The notes under the pieces were generated by a model that had not been told where the DNA came from, ran no database searches, and saw nothing but the letters and a program-made list of their open reading frames with translations. Shown here in pieces: positions 16,853 through 26,618 of a stretch of 64,000 nucleotides of DNA. The stretch lies in assembly GCF_040361195.1 (NCBI RefSeq), contig NZ_APNE01000021.1. The stretch is one strand, 5' to 3'. The stretch is from Salinisphaera hydrothermalis. GTDB lineage: Bacteria > Pseudomonadota > Gammaproteobacteria > Nevskiales > Salinisphaeraceae. Position 1 is the stretch's first letter; each line of letters begins with the position of its first letter. The translations under genes were made by a program, and so were the position numbers.

Positions 16853-18517
16853 TCAGCGCTGGCTGTTCTGCCAGTCGGCCGCCGTGTACCAGGGTCGGTC
16901 CTCGACGACCGGCGTCCGACCGCGCACGGCATCGGCGATCTTTTCCGCCATCATGATGGTCGGCGCATTGAGATTGCCAGTGGTGATGCGCGGCATGATC
17001 GAGGCATCCACCACGCGCAGCGAGTCGATACCATGCACCCGGCCCTCGCCGTCGACGACCGCCTCGTCGTGCGTGCCCATCGCGCAGGTGCCCGACGGAT
17101 GATAGGCGGACTCGCCCATCTGCCGCACCCAGGCGTCGATCTCATCGTCGGATTGGGCGTCCGGCCCCGGGCCGAGCTCCTTGCCGCGATAGCGGTCGAA
17201 CGGCGACTGCGCGATGATCTCGCGCGTCAGTCGAACCGAATCGCGCATTTCGCGCCGGTCGCGCTCGGTCGCCATGTAGTTGAACACGATCTTGGGCGCG
17301 GCTTTGTAGAACGACGAGGCCAGGCGCACTTCACCGCGCGATTCCGGCCGCATCGGGCCCACGTGCGCCTGAAAACCGTGACAGGTGGCCTTGGCGCTGC
17401 CGTCGTAGGACACGGCCATGGGCAGGAAATGGTACTGGATGTTCGGGTATTCCACGCCCGGCTCACTGCGGATGAAACCACCAGACTCGAAGTGGTTGGT
17501 CGCCCCGAGCCCCTTGCGGGTAAGCATCCACTCGGCGCCGATCTTGCCCATGGCCGCTTTGTTCTGGGCCGAGTACAGCGTGATCGGTTCCTTGCATTCG
17601 TACTGGACGTAGACTTCCAGGTGGTCCTGCAGGTTCTGGCCGACGTTCGGGTTTTCGTGCACCGGGGTAATGCCGTGTTCGCGCAACTGGTCGCGCGGGC
17701 CGATGCCCGACAGCATCAACAGCTGCGGCGAATTGATCGCACCGGCACACAGCAGCACCTCGCGCTCGGCCTCGACCTTGGAACGCGTCCCCAGATGATC
17801 GACCTCGATGCCGACGGCTTTCTTGCCGTCCATCAGGATCTTGCGCGTGTAGGTGCGCGTCATCACGGTCAGGTTCGAACGCCGCATGGCGCCGCCGCGC
17901 AGATAGGCGTTGGCCGTGGACCAGCGCACGCCATCCTTGGTGGTCATGAACATCGGGCCCACGCCTTCCTGCTGGAAGCCGTTCATGTCCGGCGTATAGG
18001 GGTAGCCCGCCTGCATGCCCGACTCGATGAAGGCGTGATATAGCGGATTACGGCCCGGCCCCGTGGTTACATGCAGCGGGCCGCCCCCGCCGTGGTACTC
18101 GTTCTCGCCCTGGTCGAAGTCCTCGGCCTTGCGGAAATAGCCGAGCACGTTCTTGTAACGCCAGTCGTCGAGGCCGAAGTCCTGGGCCCAATTCTCGAAG
18201 TCCATGGCGTTGCCGCGGACATAGGCCATGCCGTTGATCGACGACGAACCGCCCAGCACCCGCCCGCGCGGGCAGTGCATCACGCGGTTGTCCATATAAG
18301 GATCGGCTTCGGTGTGGTAATTCCAGCTGTAGGTATCGCCGTTCATCGGATAAGCGAACGCCGACGGCATATGGATGAAAATGGAGTAGTCCATCGGACC
18401 GGCCTCGACCAGCAGCACCGAGACATCCTTGTCCTCGGTGAGCCGATGGGCCATGACCGCGCCGGCCGAGCCGGCGCCAACGATGACGTAATCGTACTTC
18501 TTCTTCGGATTGCTCAT
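16853..18517 (-). CDS. betA: Choline dehydrogenase
   Basis: Membrane-associated GMC oxidoreductase that oxidises choline to betaine aldehyde, the first step of glycine betaine synthesis. ATG at 18517 with GAGGGG upstream gives 554 residues (E. coli BetA 556). The FAD-binding motif is YDYVIVGAGSAGAVMAHRL, followed by GMC signatures GRVLGGSSSINGMAYVRG and GAINSPQLLMLSGIGP. The C-terminal catalytic region has YHPSGTCAMG with the active-site histidine, then an asparagine in GNLNAPTIM. It is 19 bases downstream of betB on the same strand, the usual betB-betA order. Confidence 0.95.
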   Translation of the reverse strand: MSNPKKKYDYVIVGAGSAGAVMAHRLTEDKDVSVLLVEAGPMDYSIFIHMPSAFAYPMNGDTYSWNYHTEADPYMDNRVMHCPRGRVLGGSSSINGMAYVRGNAMDFENWAQDFGLDDWRYKNVLGYFRKAEDFDQGENEYHGGGGPLHVTTGPGRNPLYHAFIESGMQAGYPYTPDMNGFQQEGVGPMFMTTKDGVRWSTANAYLRGGAMRRSNLTVMTRTYTRKILMDGKKAVGIEVDHLGTRSKVEAEREVLLCAGAINSPQLLMLSGIGPRDQLREHGITPVHENPNVGQNLQDHLEVYVQYECKEPITLYSAQNKAAMGKIGAEWMLTRKGLGATNHFESGGFIRSEPGVEYPNIQYHFLPMAVSYDGSAKATCHGFQAHVGPMRPESRGEVRLASSFYKAAPKIVFNYMATERDRREMRDSVRLTREIIAQSPFDRYRGKELGPGPDAQSDDEIDAWVRQMGESAYHPSGTCAMGTHDEAVVDGEGRVHGIDSLRVVDASIMPRITTGNLNAPTIMMAEKIADAVRGRTPVVEDRPWYTAADWQNSQR

Positions 18518-18536
18518 ACGCTTCCCCTCGTTCGAA

Positions 18537-20003
18537 TCAGTACGGCGCGTCGATGGCACCGCGGGCAACGAACACGCTCTTGATCCGCACGTAATGCTCG
18601 AGCGCGCGTCGGCTGTTCTCCTTGCCGATGCCGGAGCCCTTGATACCGCCGAACGGCATCTCGATCGGCGTGATGTTGTAGTGGTTGATCCAGCAGATGC
18701 CGGCTTCCAGCTCGCCGATCACGCGATGCGCGCGTTCGAGGTCGCGTGTGAACACGCCGGCCGCGAGACCGAACTCGGTGTTGTTCGCGCGCTCGATCAC
18801 CTCGGCTTCGTCCGTGAACGACAGCACCGACATCACGGGGCCGAAGATCTCTTCGTTGACGATCTTCATATCGTCGGTACAGGCATCGAACACCGTGGGC
18901 TGGATGAACACGCCGTGATCACAGCCGTCGACGGCCACTTGCTCGCCGCCGATCACCAGCTTCGCGCCGCCCGATTTGCCGGCCTCGATATAGTCGAGCA
19001 CGATCTGGCCGTGCTCGGGGCTGATCATCGGGCCCACATCCGTATCGGCATCGGCCGGGTTGCCGATCTTGAGTTTCTCGACGCGGGCGACGAGTTTTTC
19101 CAGGAACGCTTCGCGCACCGACTCGTGCACGAATACGCGCGTACCGTTGGTGCAGATTTCGCCCTGGGTAAAGAAGTTGGCGAGCAACGCGCCCGACACC
19201 GCGTTATCCAGATCCGCGTCGTCGAAGATCACCAGCGGCGACTTGCCGCCGAGCTCCAGCGACACCGTCTTGAGCGTCGACGCGGCATCGGCCATGACTT
19301 TCTTGCCGGTATCGGCACCGCCGGTGAGCGAGATTTTGTCGATGCCGGCATGATGCGACAGCGCCTGCCCGGCATCGCCGAAACCCTGAACAATGTTGAG
19401 CACACCGTCCGGCAGACCCGCTTCCTTGGCCAACTCGGCCAGGCGCAGGGCCGACAACGGCGTCAGCTCGGAGGGTTTGAACACCACCGTGTTGCCAGCG
19501 GCCAATGCCGGTGCGGACTTCCAGCAGGCGATCTGCAACGGATAGTTCCAGGCGCCGATCGCGCCGACCACGCCGAGCGGTTCCGGCCGGGTATAGAAGA
19601 AGCCGCCGTCGACTTCCTGATATTCGCCCTGGATGGAACTGGCCTGCCCGGCGAAGTATTCGAGGCAATCGGCCCCGGAATCGACGTCGGCTTCCGGCGT
19701 TTCGGCAATCGGCTTGCCGCCGTCGAGCATTTCCAGGCGGGCCAGCTCATCGCGGTGCTCACGCAGCAGTTGCGACAGCCGATGCAGGATACGGCCGCGC
19801 TCGACGCCACTCATCTCCTTCCAGGGCCCGAGCGCGGCACGCGCAGCCGCCACGGCCGCGTCGATATCGGCTTCACCGGCCTTGGACACCTGGGCCAGCA
19901 ACTCGCCGGTCGCCGGATTCACCGTGTCAAAGAACTCGCCCGATTTCGCCGCGACGTACGCGCCGTCGATCCAAAGCAGTTTCTGCTCGCTCGATGCTGT
20001 CAT
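18537..20003 (-). CDS. betB: Betaine aldehyde dehydrogenase
   Basis: NAD(P)-dependent oxidation of betaine aldehyde to glycine betaine. 488 residues, as in E. coli BetB (490). The conserved ALDH elements are IGAWNYPLQIACWKSAPALAAGN (cofactor binding), LELGGKSP with the general-base glutamate, and GEICTNGTRVFVHE with catalytic Cys284. EEIFGPVMSVL and a C-terminal PFGGIKGSGIG complete the fold. GGTGGG lies before the ATG. Betaine synthesis indicates osmoadaptation. The usual repressor gene betI and transporter gene betT are not present on either side in this window. Confidence 0.95.
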   Translation of the reverse strand: MTASSEQKLLWIDGAYVAAKSGEFFDTVNPATGELLAQVSKAGEADIDAAVAAARAALGPWKEMSGVERGRILHRLSQLLREHRDELARLEMLDGGKPIAETPEADVDSGADCLEYFAGQASSIQGEYQEVDGGFFYTRPEPLGVVGAIGAWNYPLQIACWKSAPALAAGNTVVFKPSELTPLSALRLAELAKEAGLPDGVLNIVQGFGDAGQALSHHAGIDKISLTGGADTGKKVMADAASTLKTVSLELGGKSPLVIFDDADLDNAVSGALLANFFTQGEICTNGTRVFVHESVREAFLEKLVARVEKLKIGNPADADTDVGPMISPEHGQIVLDYIEAGKSGGAKLVIGGEQVAVDGCDHGVFIQPTVFDACTDDMKIVNEEIFGPVMSVLSFTDEAEVIERANNTEFGLAAGVFTRDLERAHRVIGELEAGICWINHYNITPIEMPFGGIKGSGIGKENSRRALEHYVRIKSVFVARGAIDAPY

Positions 20004-20122
20004 ATCCCACCTGCCGTGCTATGGCTTCGGAAAACTGCCTAGTTTAGCACGCGGTTTTGACACCTCTTTTAACCCGGTGAACGACTGCGGCCCGGGTTTT
20101 CAACATCGACCGGGGATAAGCC

Positions 20123-20519
20123 TGTGGACAAAACACGGGAGAACTCGCGAAACCGCCAGAGCATGAGAATCCAACCAGAGTGGACAAACAATAACCAACC
20201 CGAAACGCGCTCGAATCATCACTGCGAGCAGGCCGGCCCATAAGTCATCGCACTCAGCCCGGTTTTTACACACAGCCGTTGGGCAAGGCTGTGGATGAGC
20301 CGGTGATAACCATCTCGATCGCCCGCCATACGGGCGTTCCAGGCGTTTTGATCAAATCTTGCGCAGAAGCATGTTCCCATCGTGGCCATAGGCTGCAAAC
20401 CCAATGCAGCATCCGAGGGTTCGCTACGGGCGGCGCGCCACGGCCTGCCTCGCAACGCGAGCACGCGCAGGTTCGCTCCGCATGTTTTTCACAGACGCGC
20501 TGGACAAGCTTGTGCATAA
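20123..20519. other. Cluster of DnaA-box-like 9-mers in a gene-free interval
   Basis: Between betB (start 20003) and the channel gene (end 20674) no gene is seen. The stretch contains TGTGGACAA (20123-20131), TTTTACACA (20264-20272), TGTGGATGA (20290-20298), TTTTTCACA (20485-20493) and TGTGCATAA (20511-20519). Against TTATNCACA on either strand the last is a full match and the others have one mismatch. About 0.3 such hits would be expected by chance in this length. A replication origin, a DnaA titration site or chance are all possible. Confidence 0.45.
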
Positions 20520-20615
20520 CTCTGTGGCCAAAAGCGCAATCGCCGTCGCGACGCGGCTTGCAGCAGACTGGTTAGAAACTGACCAATGCCACGTGTCGCG
20601 CGCGTTTCAGCCATG

Positions 20616-20649
20616 AAAAAACCCGTGACCGGTTGACCGGCCACGGGTT
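20616..20649 (-). terminator. Rho-independent terminator of the mechanosensitive channel gene
   Basis: On the minus strand, a 14-bp stem AACCCGTGGCCGGT / ACCGGTCACGGGTT (20649-20636 / 20633-20620; one G-T/A-C type mismatch) precedes a run of T residues. Confidence 0.9.
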
Positions 20650-20673
20650 CGCGAAAGGCGTCGCGCCTTCCGA

Positions 20674-23094
20674 TCAGGACGGCGCGTCGCCTGTTTCCTC
20701 CGGCGCGGCATCGTCGCCCCGGCGGCGATGCTTCGGCCGATAGTTCGGATCGTCGGACTCGTCGTCGGCTTCCAGCACGCGAATATTGGCCGCCGGTGAC
20801 TTGCCCTGCCGATCCTCGCCGAACCACAGCGTCTGATGCGGGAACGGAATCTCGATGCCGGCCCGATCGAAATGGATCTTGACCAGACGATTGAACGCAC
20901 GCCCCACGCCCCACTGCGTGCCGGGCTTGGTCTTGATCATGATCCGGATGTTGACCGAACTGTCGGCCAGCGCGGTCACGCCGGGCACCGTCATGTCTTC
21001 GAGAATATTCGGCCCGTGATCCGGGTCGGACTTGAGATCCTCGAATGCCTCGCGCAGATAGTAGATCGCGTTGTCGATATCCTCGCGGTAAGCAATGCCG
21101 TACTCGGTCCGGAAGTACGCCCAGTCGCGCATGTAGTTCGATACCACGCTGGCCGAGGAGAACGGCACGATGTGATAACAGCCGTCGATATCGCGGATCG
21201 ATACCGAGCGAATGGTCAGGCGCTCGGCCGTGCCGGTGACACCGCCCACGGTCACCACGTCGCCCGTGTTCATCGCGTTCTCGAGCTGGATGAACACACC
21301 GGTGATGATGTCCTGCACCAGCTTCTGCGCGCCGAAACCGATGGCCAGACCGAACACACCGGCACCGGCGATCAGCGGCCCGATGTTCACACCGATCTGC
21401 GACAGCGTAATCATGATCGTGAACGTGGCGATGAGGATCGCCAGCGCGTTGCGGAACAGCACCAGCAGCGTTTGTTGACGCGCGCTCGGTGCCCCGCCCC
21501 CGGTATTGGGGCTCAGTCGGTGCTCGATCACGCTGGCGGCCACCAGCCACAGCAGCGCCGCCGCTATCAGAATCAGCGCCACCTTGGCCGAAACCGACAG
21601 CGCGGTGAGACCGGCGTCCGACGACAGCCACTCGTTCAGATTGAACACCTGCCACGCGTTGGCGATGAGCGCGCCCACCACCAGCAGGATGATCACCCGA
21701 ACGACCTTGAGGGCGTTGGGCACATAGGAGTTCACCCGCGCCTCAAGCATCGGCAGCTTGTCACGGATCGATTCCGGGAACGTCATGCGATGGCCGATGG
21801 CCTTGGACAACAGCCCGGACAGCCCGAAGCCGATGCCCGCCGCAATCACGGTCTGCAGCGTCGCCGAGAGCATGAATGGCAACGCGCCGGCCGGATCAAT
21901 CTGGCTGGCCAGGAACAGCACGGTGAAGTAAGCAATCGCAATCAACACCCACAAGCGGGCGAACAGCCGATAGAGCACCGAGAAAAAGCCTACGGTGGCA
22001 ACGTCGGCCTTGTGCTTGAGCCGGTCGGTGAGCAACTTGCGATTGCCGAAGATCACCTTGAGCGCATAGATATAGGCGACGCCCATGATCAGGAAAGTCA
22101 GCACCGCGCCAAGGAAAAACGACAGCTGTGCGTTGACGATAGGCACCGCCACGAGCAGGCCGTAACCGACCACACCCACAAACCAGCGCAGCCGGATACT
22201 CCACCAGGCCGCCACATCGCGCTCGATGTTCAACAGCCGCAGGCTGTCGTAACGCGCGGCGAACAAGGCCCGAATCCCGACCTTGACCAGTTCGACCAGC
22301 ACGAAGGCGTTGATGAACAACGACTCGCGCGTGCCCATCGTGCCGTTGTCGCCGATCACGTAAAGACCGGCCAGATAACCGGCGCCACCGGCGAGCAACA
22401 CGATAACGACGTCGAGAATAATCCCGACAATAACCGCCGAGCCACGTCGCACCAGCGCGCCGCTACCCGAATCGGCACGCGACGCGAAACCGCTGATGGC
22501 CGAGAACAGAAAGCGGGCCAGTGCCCGCAGCACCCAGAACGCAATGACGGTCGAACCGACGACGATCGCGAACATCAGCAGGGCGTTAAAAAATACCCCG
22601 GCACTGAACGACACGTGATCGCCATTGCCGCTCTGCGCCAACGCCGTGATCATGCCCCAGGTCGCGACGATGCGCGCCCCAATGGTTTCCGACCAAGATG
22701 ACGTCAGTTCGGCAAAGCGCCGCGCGAACGAAACGCGTTGGTGCGAGGCAGCTTCCTGCTTCTGCGCCTGGGTGGCGTTCTCGGTCGTGGGCGCGTGCTC
22801 CAGCGCCTTGTCTTTCCCCTTGGGCGGCGGCTGCACCGCGTTTTTCTTCTGATCCTGAGCCGCCGCCTGACGCAGCTCCGTGATCAATTGCTGACGCGTC
22901 TTGTCGTTTTCCAGCAAATCGGCGAGCTGATTCAGCGACACCGACTGGTCGGAACCGCCCTTCGCAGAACTCTGACTCGACTGCGCGGCGTGGGCCTGTG
23001 CCAACGGCGCGAGCATGAACAGACAGACCAGAGCGTAAGCGAGAAAAGCCCGCATGAAGCCAGCTTTCGAACACGACGCGCGGTATTGATCCAT
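20674..23094 (-). CDS. MscS-family mechanosensitive channel, YbiO-like
   Basis: Large inner-membrane osmotic release channel. ATG at 23094 with AGGTAGA upstream starts just before a signal peptide (AFLAYALVCLFMLAPLAQAHA), giving 806 residues against 741 for E. coli YbiO. A periplasmic coiled region rich in Gln/Lys (about 25-115) is followed by many membrane helices. The MscS core is near the C-terminus: pore helix VFGLAIGFGAQKLVQDIITGVFIQLENAMNTGDVV, then VTGTAERLTIRSVSIRD and VVSNYMRDWAYF of the beta domain, ending with a charged tail. It should open on hypo-osmotic shock, which fits the neighbouring betaine genes. A start at 23055 is also possible. Confidence 0.9.
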   Translation of the reverse strand: MDQYRASCSKAGFMRAFLAYALVCLFMLAPLAQAHAAQSSQSSAKGGSDQSVSLNQLADLLENDKTRQQLITELRQAAAQDQKKNAVQPPPKGKDKALEHAPTTENATQAQKQEAASHQRVSFARRFAELTSSWSETIGARIVATWGMITALAQSGNGDHVSFSAGVFFNALLMFAIVVGSTVIAFWVLRALARFLFSAISGFASRADSGSGALVRRGSAVIVGIILDVVIVLLAGGAGYLAGLYVIGDNGTMGTRESLFINAFVLVELVKVGIRALFAARYDSLRLLNIERDVAAWWSIRLRWFVGVVGYGLLVAVPIVNAQLSFFLGAVLTFLIMGVAYIYALKVIFGNRKLLTDRLKHKADVATVGFFSVLYRLFARLWVLIAIAYFTVLFLASQIDPAGALPFMLSATLQTVIAAGIGFGLSGLLSKAIGHRMTFPESIRDKLPMLEARVNSYVPNALKVVRVIILLVVGALIANAWQVFNLNEWLSSDAGLTALSVSAKVALILIAAALLWLVAASVIEHRLSPNTGGGAPSARQQTLLVLFRNALAILIATFTIMITLSQIGVNIGPLIAGAGVFGLAIGFGAQKLVQDIITGVFIQLENAMNTGDVVTVGGVTGTAERLTIRSVSIRDIDGCYHIVPFSSASVVSNYMRDWAYFRTEYGIAYREDIDNAIYYLREAFEDLKSDPDHGPNILEDMTVPGVTALADSSVNIRIMIKTKPGTQWGVGRAFNRLVKIHFDRAGIEIPFPHQTLWFGEDRQGKSPAANIRVLEADDESDDPNYRPKHRRRGDDAAPEETGDAPS

Positions 23095-23787
23095 GGGCGG
23101 TCTACCTTTTGGCGATTTATCCTTGGATATCACGCCTGAGGCCATCATTGCGAAGCATAAAGACGCTCTTGCCCCAGACTCGAAGGGCCAATGATGCCGT
23201 CCCTTGTCGCATCAAACAATCGTGCGCGATCGACAGCGCGGTATGACGCGACCCCGGTCCCATGGCAAAAACACACCCCCTTCGGCCGCCATGCGCTGAT
23301 TTCCGGCGCGCGCCGCAGCACGACTCAGCCAGGGCGGCCTGACGCGCCTTGGATTGTGCAGCGCCAGTAAGACTCATCGATCGGCCCGAGACACGCCCCG
23401 TATCCGAGCCGGCGTTATGGCCCCGACTGCGCCCATTCGATTGCCGACGCCGCGTGTCGGGCGCCTGCGCCGGCATTGATCGGCGCTGCTCTCACCACGG
23501 CCGAAATCAGACATGCCAGCGCCGCCAGCGCCCATAAGAGGCGCCGCGTTGACCGGCCACGTCGGTCGCCCAAGCGTTTCGATCGCACGTCCGTCTCTCG
23601 CGTCGTCGAGTCCGGCCGCAGATTAGATGCACGCGATGACAGGCGGATGACGCCCGCCCATCGTGACAGGCAACGCGTATTGCGCCGAACGTGGCGGGCG
23701 TGACGGTCATGCCATGCCAAGCCGCCCGACCGGTGGGCGGACATCACCCGCGGGGTCCGTTGGCAACGCTCGACGCTGCACCGGGCT
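23095..23787. other. Gene-free interval, one weak secreted-like frame
   Basis: About 690 bases with no confident gene. On the minus strand, ending at 23415, a short frame reads RRLLWALAALACLISAVVRAAPINAGAG, which looks like a signal peptide, but it stops about 30 residues later and has no clear start or ribosome site. It could be the remnant of an exported protein gene. Confidence 0.35.
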
Positions 23788-25125
23788 CTAATCGTGCCGT
23801 TGGTTGTCCGGTTCCTCGGGCAGAATGATGCCAACGTCGCCGAGCGCGCGCCGAGTATCGAAGAAACAGGAGCGAATGTGCGCCAGATCGGTACGCTCCG
23901 ACAAGCCGTGACGTGCCGCTTCGAGAATCGTCTCGGCATGGCGTGCCAACGCCCGACGCTCCATATCGCGACGGGTTAGCGGCGCGAGTTTCCCAATCAC
24001 GCGCAGCATTTCGCGCATGGTAATTACGCTGGTGCGGCCATAGTTGCGAATGGGCATAAAGGCCGCGTCGAGTAGCTGATGAAAGTTCGGCACGCGCACG
24101 ATCAGGCGCATATCGCCGGCGTCGTCGGTGACCACGTCGGGCGGAATCGGCCGCGTGATCAAGACCGCAAGCGATCGGCCGATACGGTTGACGCAATCCA
24201 GGGCCGTAAAGGGATTGTTCAACGCCGGCGACAGCGCGCGCACGCCAATCTCGGCCATCTGATTGACCGCGAACAATAGGTCGTGATCGGTCATCCGGCT
24301 GCGGCCGAGGATGTACTCACGGGCCGCGTGGCGTGCTGTTTCGTCATCGAGTTCGGCGCCGTGCAACCGCGCCAGCACGCTGCCCGGCAGCACGTAATCG
24401 CCGTAGCTCACGCGCGATTCGATCACGATGCCGTGACTCTCGGCGATCTCAAGCAGCGCCTCGATGCCGATGGCCTGCACATAGCCGCCGTCGTGGGCGA
24501 TAAGATCTTGTGTGCCATGGCCCAGCTCGGGGGCCGCCGCTCCGTCGTCGCCCTCACGATCCGGGTACATGCGATCGACGGCCTGATCAAACTCCACCCC
24601 CACGGTTTCCAGCACTTCGGGCGCGGCAAACAGCTGCGCCATGTGGTGCGTGAAATAGATCAGCGTGCAGGTCGAGAACAACGCGAGCACGAAGCCAACG
24701 CTGAGCGACACGCCCGGCACGAACTGGTTCTTCGGGTCGTTGCCGACCATGTGAAAAACCAGCATGCAGTAAACGAAGGTCGCCAGAAAAATACCGAGCA
24801 CGGCCTGATTGGCCCGATCGCGCATGAAGCTGCGAATCAGTCGATGCCCGAACTGGCTGGTGGCCAGGGTCAGCACCACCATCATGGTCGAAAACACCAC
24901 CGTCGCGATCGCCACCATCGCGCCGGTCAGCGTCTGCAGCAGGTTGGCCGCGTTCGTCGTGCCCCCGGAATAAAACAACGTATGCAGTACGCCGCCGGTA
25001 AGGTGTAGCTCGTCGATGGTCAGCGTGACCGCGAACAACACCAGGCCGACGAGCATCATCAACGACGGCAGGAACCAGAAACTGGACCGCGCCAGTTCCC
25101 AGAATTCGTACACCCGTGCACGCAT
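23788..25125 (-). CDS. DUF2254 family membrane protein
   Basis: Predicted inner-membrane protein of 445 residues, start ATG at 25125 with GGAGAG upstream. Four hydrophobic segments lie in the first half (FWFLPSLMMLVGLVLFAVTL, then AMVAIATVVFSTMMVVLTLA, ANQAVLGIFLATFVYCMLVF and SLSVGFVLALFSTCTLIYF). They are followed by a long soluble part with GGYVQAIGIEALLEIAE, DHDLLFAVNQMAEIGVRALSPALNNPFTALDC and a C-terminal helical region. The stretch RALSPALNNPFTA is strongly conserved in DUF2254 (PF10011). Function is unknown. It ends near 23788 and is preceded on the same strand by gabT beyond a strong terminator, so it is probably transcribed alone. Confidence 0.85.
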   Translation of the reverse strand: MRARVYEFWELARSSFWFLPSLMMLVGLVLFAVTLTIDELHLTGGVLHTLFYSGGTTNAANLLQTLTGAMVAIATVVFSTMMVVLTLATSQFGHRLIRSFMRDRANQAVLGIFLATFVYCMLVFHMVGNDPKNQFVPGVSLSVGFVLALFSTCTLIYFTHHMAQLFAAPEVLETVGVEFDQAVDRMYPDREGDDGAAAPELGHGTQDLIAHDGGYVQAIGIEALLEIAESHGIVIESRVSYGDYVLPGSVLARLHGAELDDETARHAAREYILGRSRMTDHDLLFAVNQMAEIGVRALSPALNNPFTALDCVNRIGRSLAVLITRPIPPDVVTDDAGDMRLIVRVPNFHQLLDAAFMPIRNYGRTSVITMREMLRVIGKLAPLTRRDMERRALARHAETILEAARHGLSERTDLAHIRSCFFDTRRALGDVGIILPEEPDNQRHD

Positions 25126-25165
25126 GGTCTGTTCTCTCCGGGGCGCGGGCACGACGCCCGCCCAC

Positions 25166-25200
25166 AAAAAAGCCGCCGATCGCAGGCACGATCGACGGCC
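25166..25200 (-). terminator. Rho-independent terminator of the aminotransferase gene
   Basis: On the minus strand, GGCCGTCGATCG / CGATCGGCGGC form a stem with loop TGCCTG and are followed by six T residues (25171-25166). Confidence 0.9.
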
Positions 25201-25225
25201 TTGTTACCGCATTGATTCGCCGCGC

Positions 25226-26488
25226 TTACGCGGTGGCGTCCAGCGCCTTGGCGAAAATATCGAGCGCTTCGTCGATCTGCTGACGCGTGGCGATCAGCGG
25301 CGGCAGCCAGCGGATCACCTGCTTGCGCGGGCCGCAGCGCAGCAGCAACAGGTTCGACGCCTCGCAGGCCTTGACGATGCGATCGGCACGGTCACCATCC
25401 GGCTGCCCATCCTTGTGGATTTCGCAGCCAATCATGAAGCCCTTGCCACGTACGTCGACAATGCATTCGTGCTGGGCCTTGAGCGATTCCAGGCGTTCCT
25501 TGAGATGCGCGCCCTGCTCGCCCGCATTCTCCACCAGGCCTTCTTCCTCGATCACGTCGAGCGTGGCCAGCGCGGCCGCACAGGCCACGGCGTTACCACC
25601 GTAGGTCCCGCCCTGCGAACCCGGCCAGCCTTTTTCCATCAGGCTGCGCGACGCCGCGAAGCCGGACAGCGGGAAGCCGGACGCCAGCCCCTTGGCCGTC
25701 ATCACGATATCCGGCTGCACATCGAAGTGGGTGTGCGACCAGAACTTGCCGGTGCGGCCATAGCCAGCCTGGACTTCGTCCACGCCCAGCACCATGCCGT
25801 GATGGTCGGCGCGCTCACGCAGGCCCTGCATGAATTTGGTGTTGGCCGGCACGAAGCCGCCTTCGCCCTGAATCGGCTCGATCAGGAAGCCGGCGGTATC
25901 CTTCGGCGAGCTGATCGTATCGAAGATATAGTCCAGTTCACGCAGGCAGAACTCGGTCGCCTGCTCTTCCGACCAGCCGTAACGGAAAGCATTCGGGAAC
26001 GGCGCGACCACGACGCCGCCCATGATCGGCTGCAGACCGGCGGTATAGGCCGTGCCCGACGTGGTCATGGACGCCGAGCCCATGGTCCGGCCGTGGAAGC
26101 CGCCATGGAAGACCACGATGTTCGGCCGACCGGTCGCCTGACGCATCAGGCGCATCGCGCCTTCGGCTGCTTCGGTGCCGGCGCTGGCGTAGAAGATCGT
26201 GTCGATGTCGCCCGGCATTTTTTCGGCCAGGCGAGCCGACAGGTCCTGAATCGGCTTGTGCATGATGGTCGTGTACTGACCGTGGATCAGCTTGCCGACC
26301 TGTTCCTGCGCCGCGGCCACGACCTTGGGATGGCAGTGGCCCGTGCTGGTCACACCGATACCGGAGGTGAAGTCGGTATAACGACGTCCTTCGGTGTCGA
26401 ACAGATAGCAGCCCTCGCCTCGCTCGGCATAGACGTCGGTGGCCTGCTTGAGCAGCGGGGACAGATTACCCGGGCGATTGGCCGTCAT
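25226..26488 (-). CDS. gabT: Class III aminotransferase, 4-aminobutyrate aminotransferase-like
   Basis: PLP-dependent omega-aminotransferase of 420 residues. ATG at 26488 has AGGAGT seven bases upstream; the frame is open further 5' but that is not coding. Conserved features are YLFDTEGRRYTDFTSGIGV, FYASAGTEAAEGAMRLMR (phosphate-binding), HGGFHGRTMGSAS, LIEPIQGEGG, DEVQAGYGRTG and MTAKGLASGFPLSG with the PLP-binding lysine. The GYGRTG and GGTYGGNAVACAAA segments fit GabT and related beta-alanine or ornithine aminotransferases. The exact amino donor is uncertain. No gabD lies beside it; the upstream gene encodes a decarboxylating dehydrogenase. Confidence 0.85.
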   Translation of the reverse strand: MTANRPGNLSPLLKQATDVYAERGEGCYLFDTEGRRYTDFTSGIGVTSTGHCHPKVVAAAQEQVGKLIHGQYTTIMHKPIQDLSARLAEKMPGDIDTIFYASAGTEAAEGAMRLMRQATGRPNIVVFHGGFHGRTMGSASMTTSGTAYTAGLQPIMGGVVVAPFPNAFRYGWSEEQATEFCLRELDYIFDTISSPKDTAGFLIEPIQGEGGFVPANTKFMQGLRERADHHGMVLGVDEVQAGYGRTGKFWSHTHFDVQPDIVMTAKGLASGFPLSGFAASRSLMEKGWPGSQGGTYGGNAVACAAALATLDVIEEEGLVENAGEQGAHLKERLESLKAQHECIVDVRGKGFMIGCEIHKDGQPDGDRADRIVKACEASNLLLLRCGPRKQVIRWLPPLIATRQQIDEALDIFAKALDATA

Positions 26489-26618
26489 GGCTGTACTCCT
26501 GGCTATGTTGGGTCGTTTCTGGGTAGTGCGGGGATCGTCGCTGGGCGCGAGGCTAGACCTGTTATGCCGCGGTTGCAATCCACTCGTCGGCACGGCCTGC
26601 GGCCGCGACCGGCTTCTG

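Noticed and set aside
20836..22701. A 621-codon plus-strand frame opposite the mechanosensitive channel gene
   Set aside because: Low-complexity, charge-rich translation with no domain; the minus strand encodes a clear MscS-family protein.
23415..23600. Small secreted protein gene on the minus strand
   Set aside because: Only a signal-like stretch, no start with ribosome site and a stop soon after; reported only as a weak frame within the gene-free interval.
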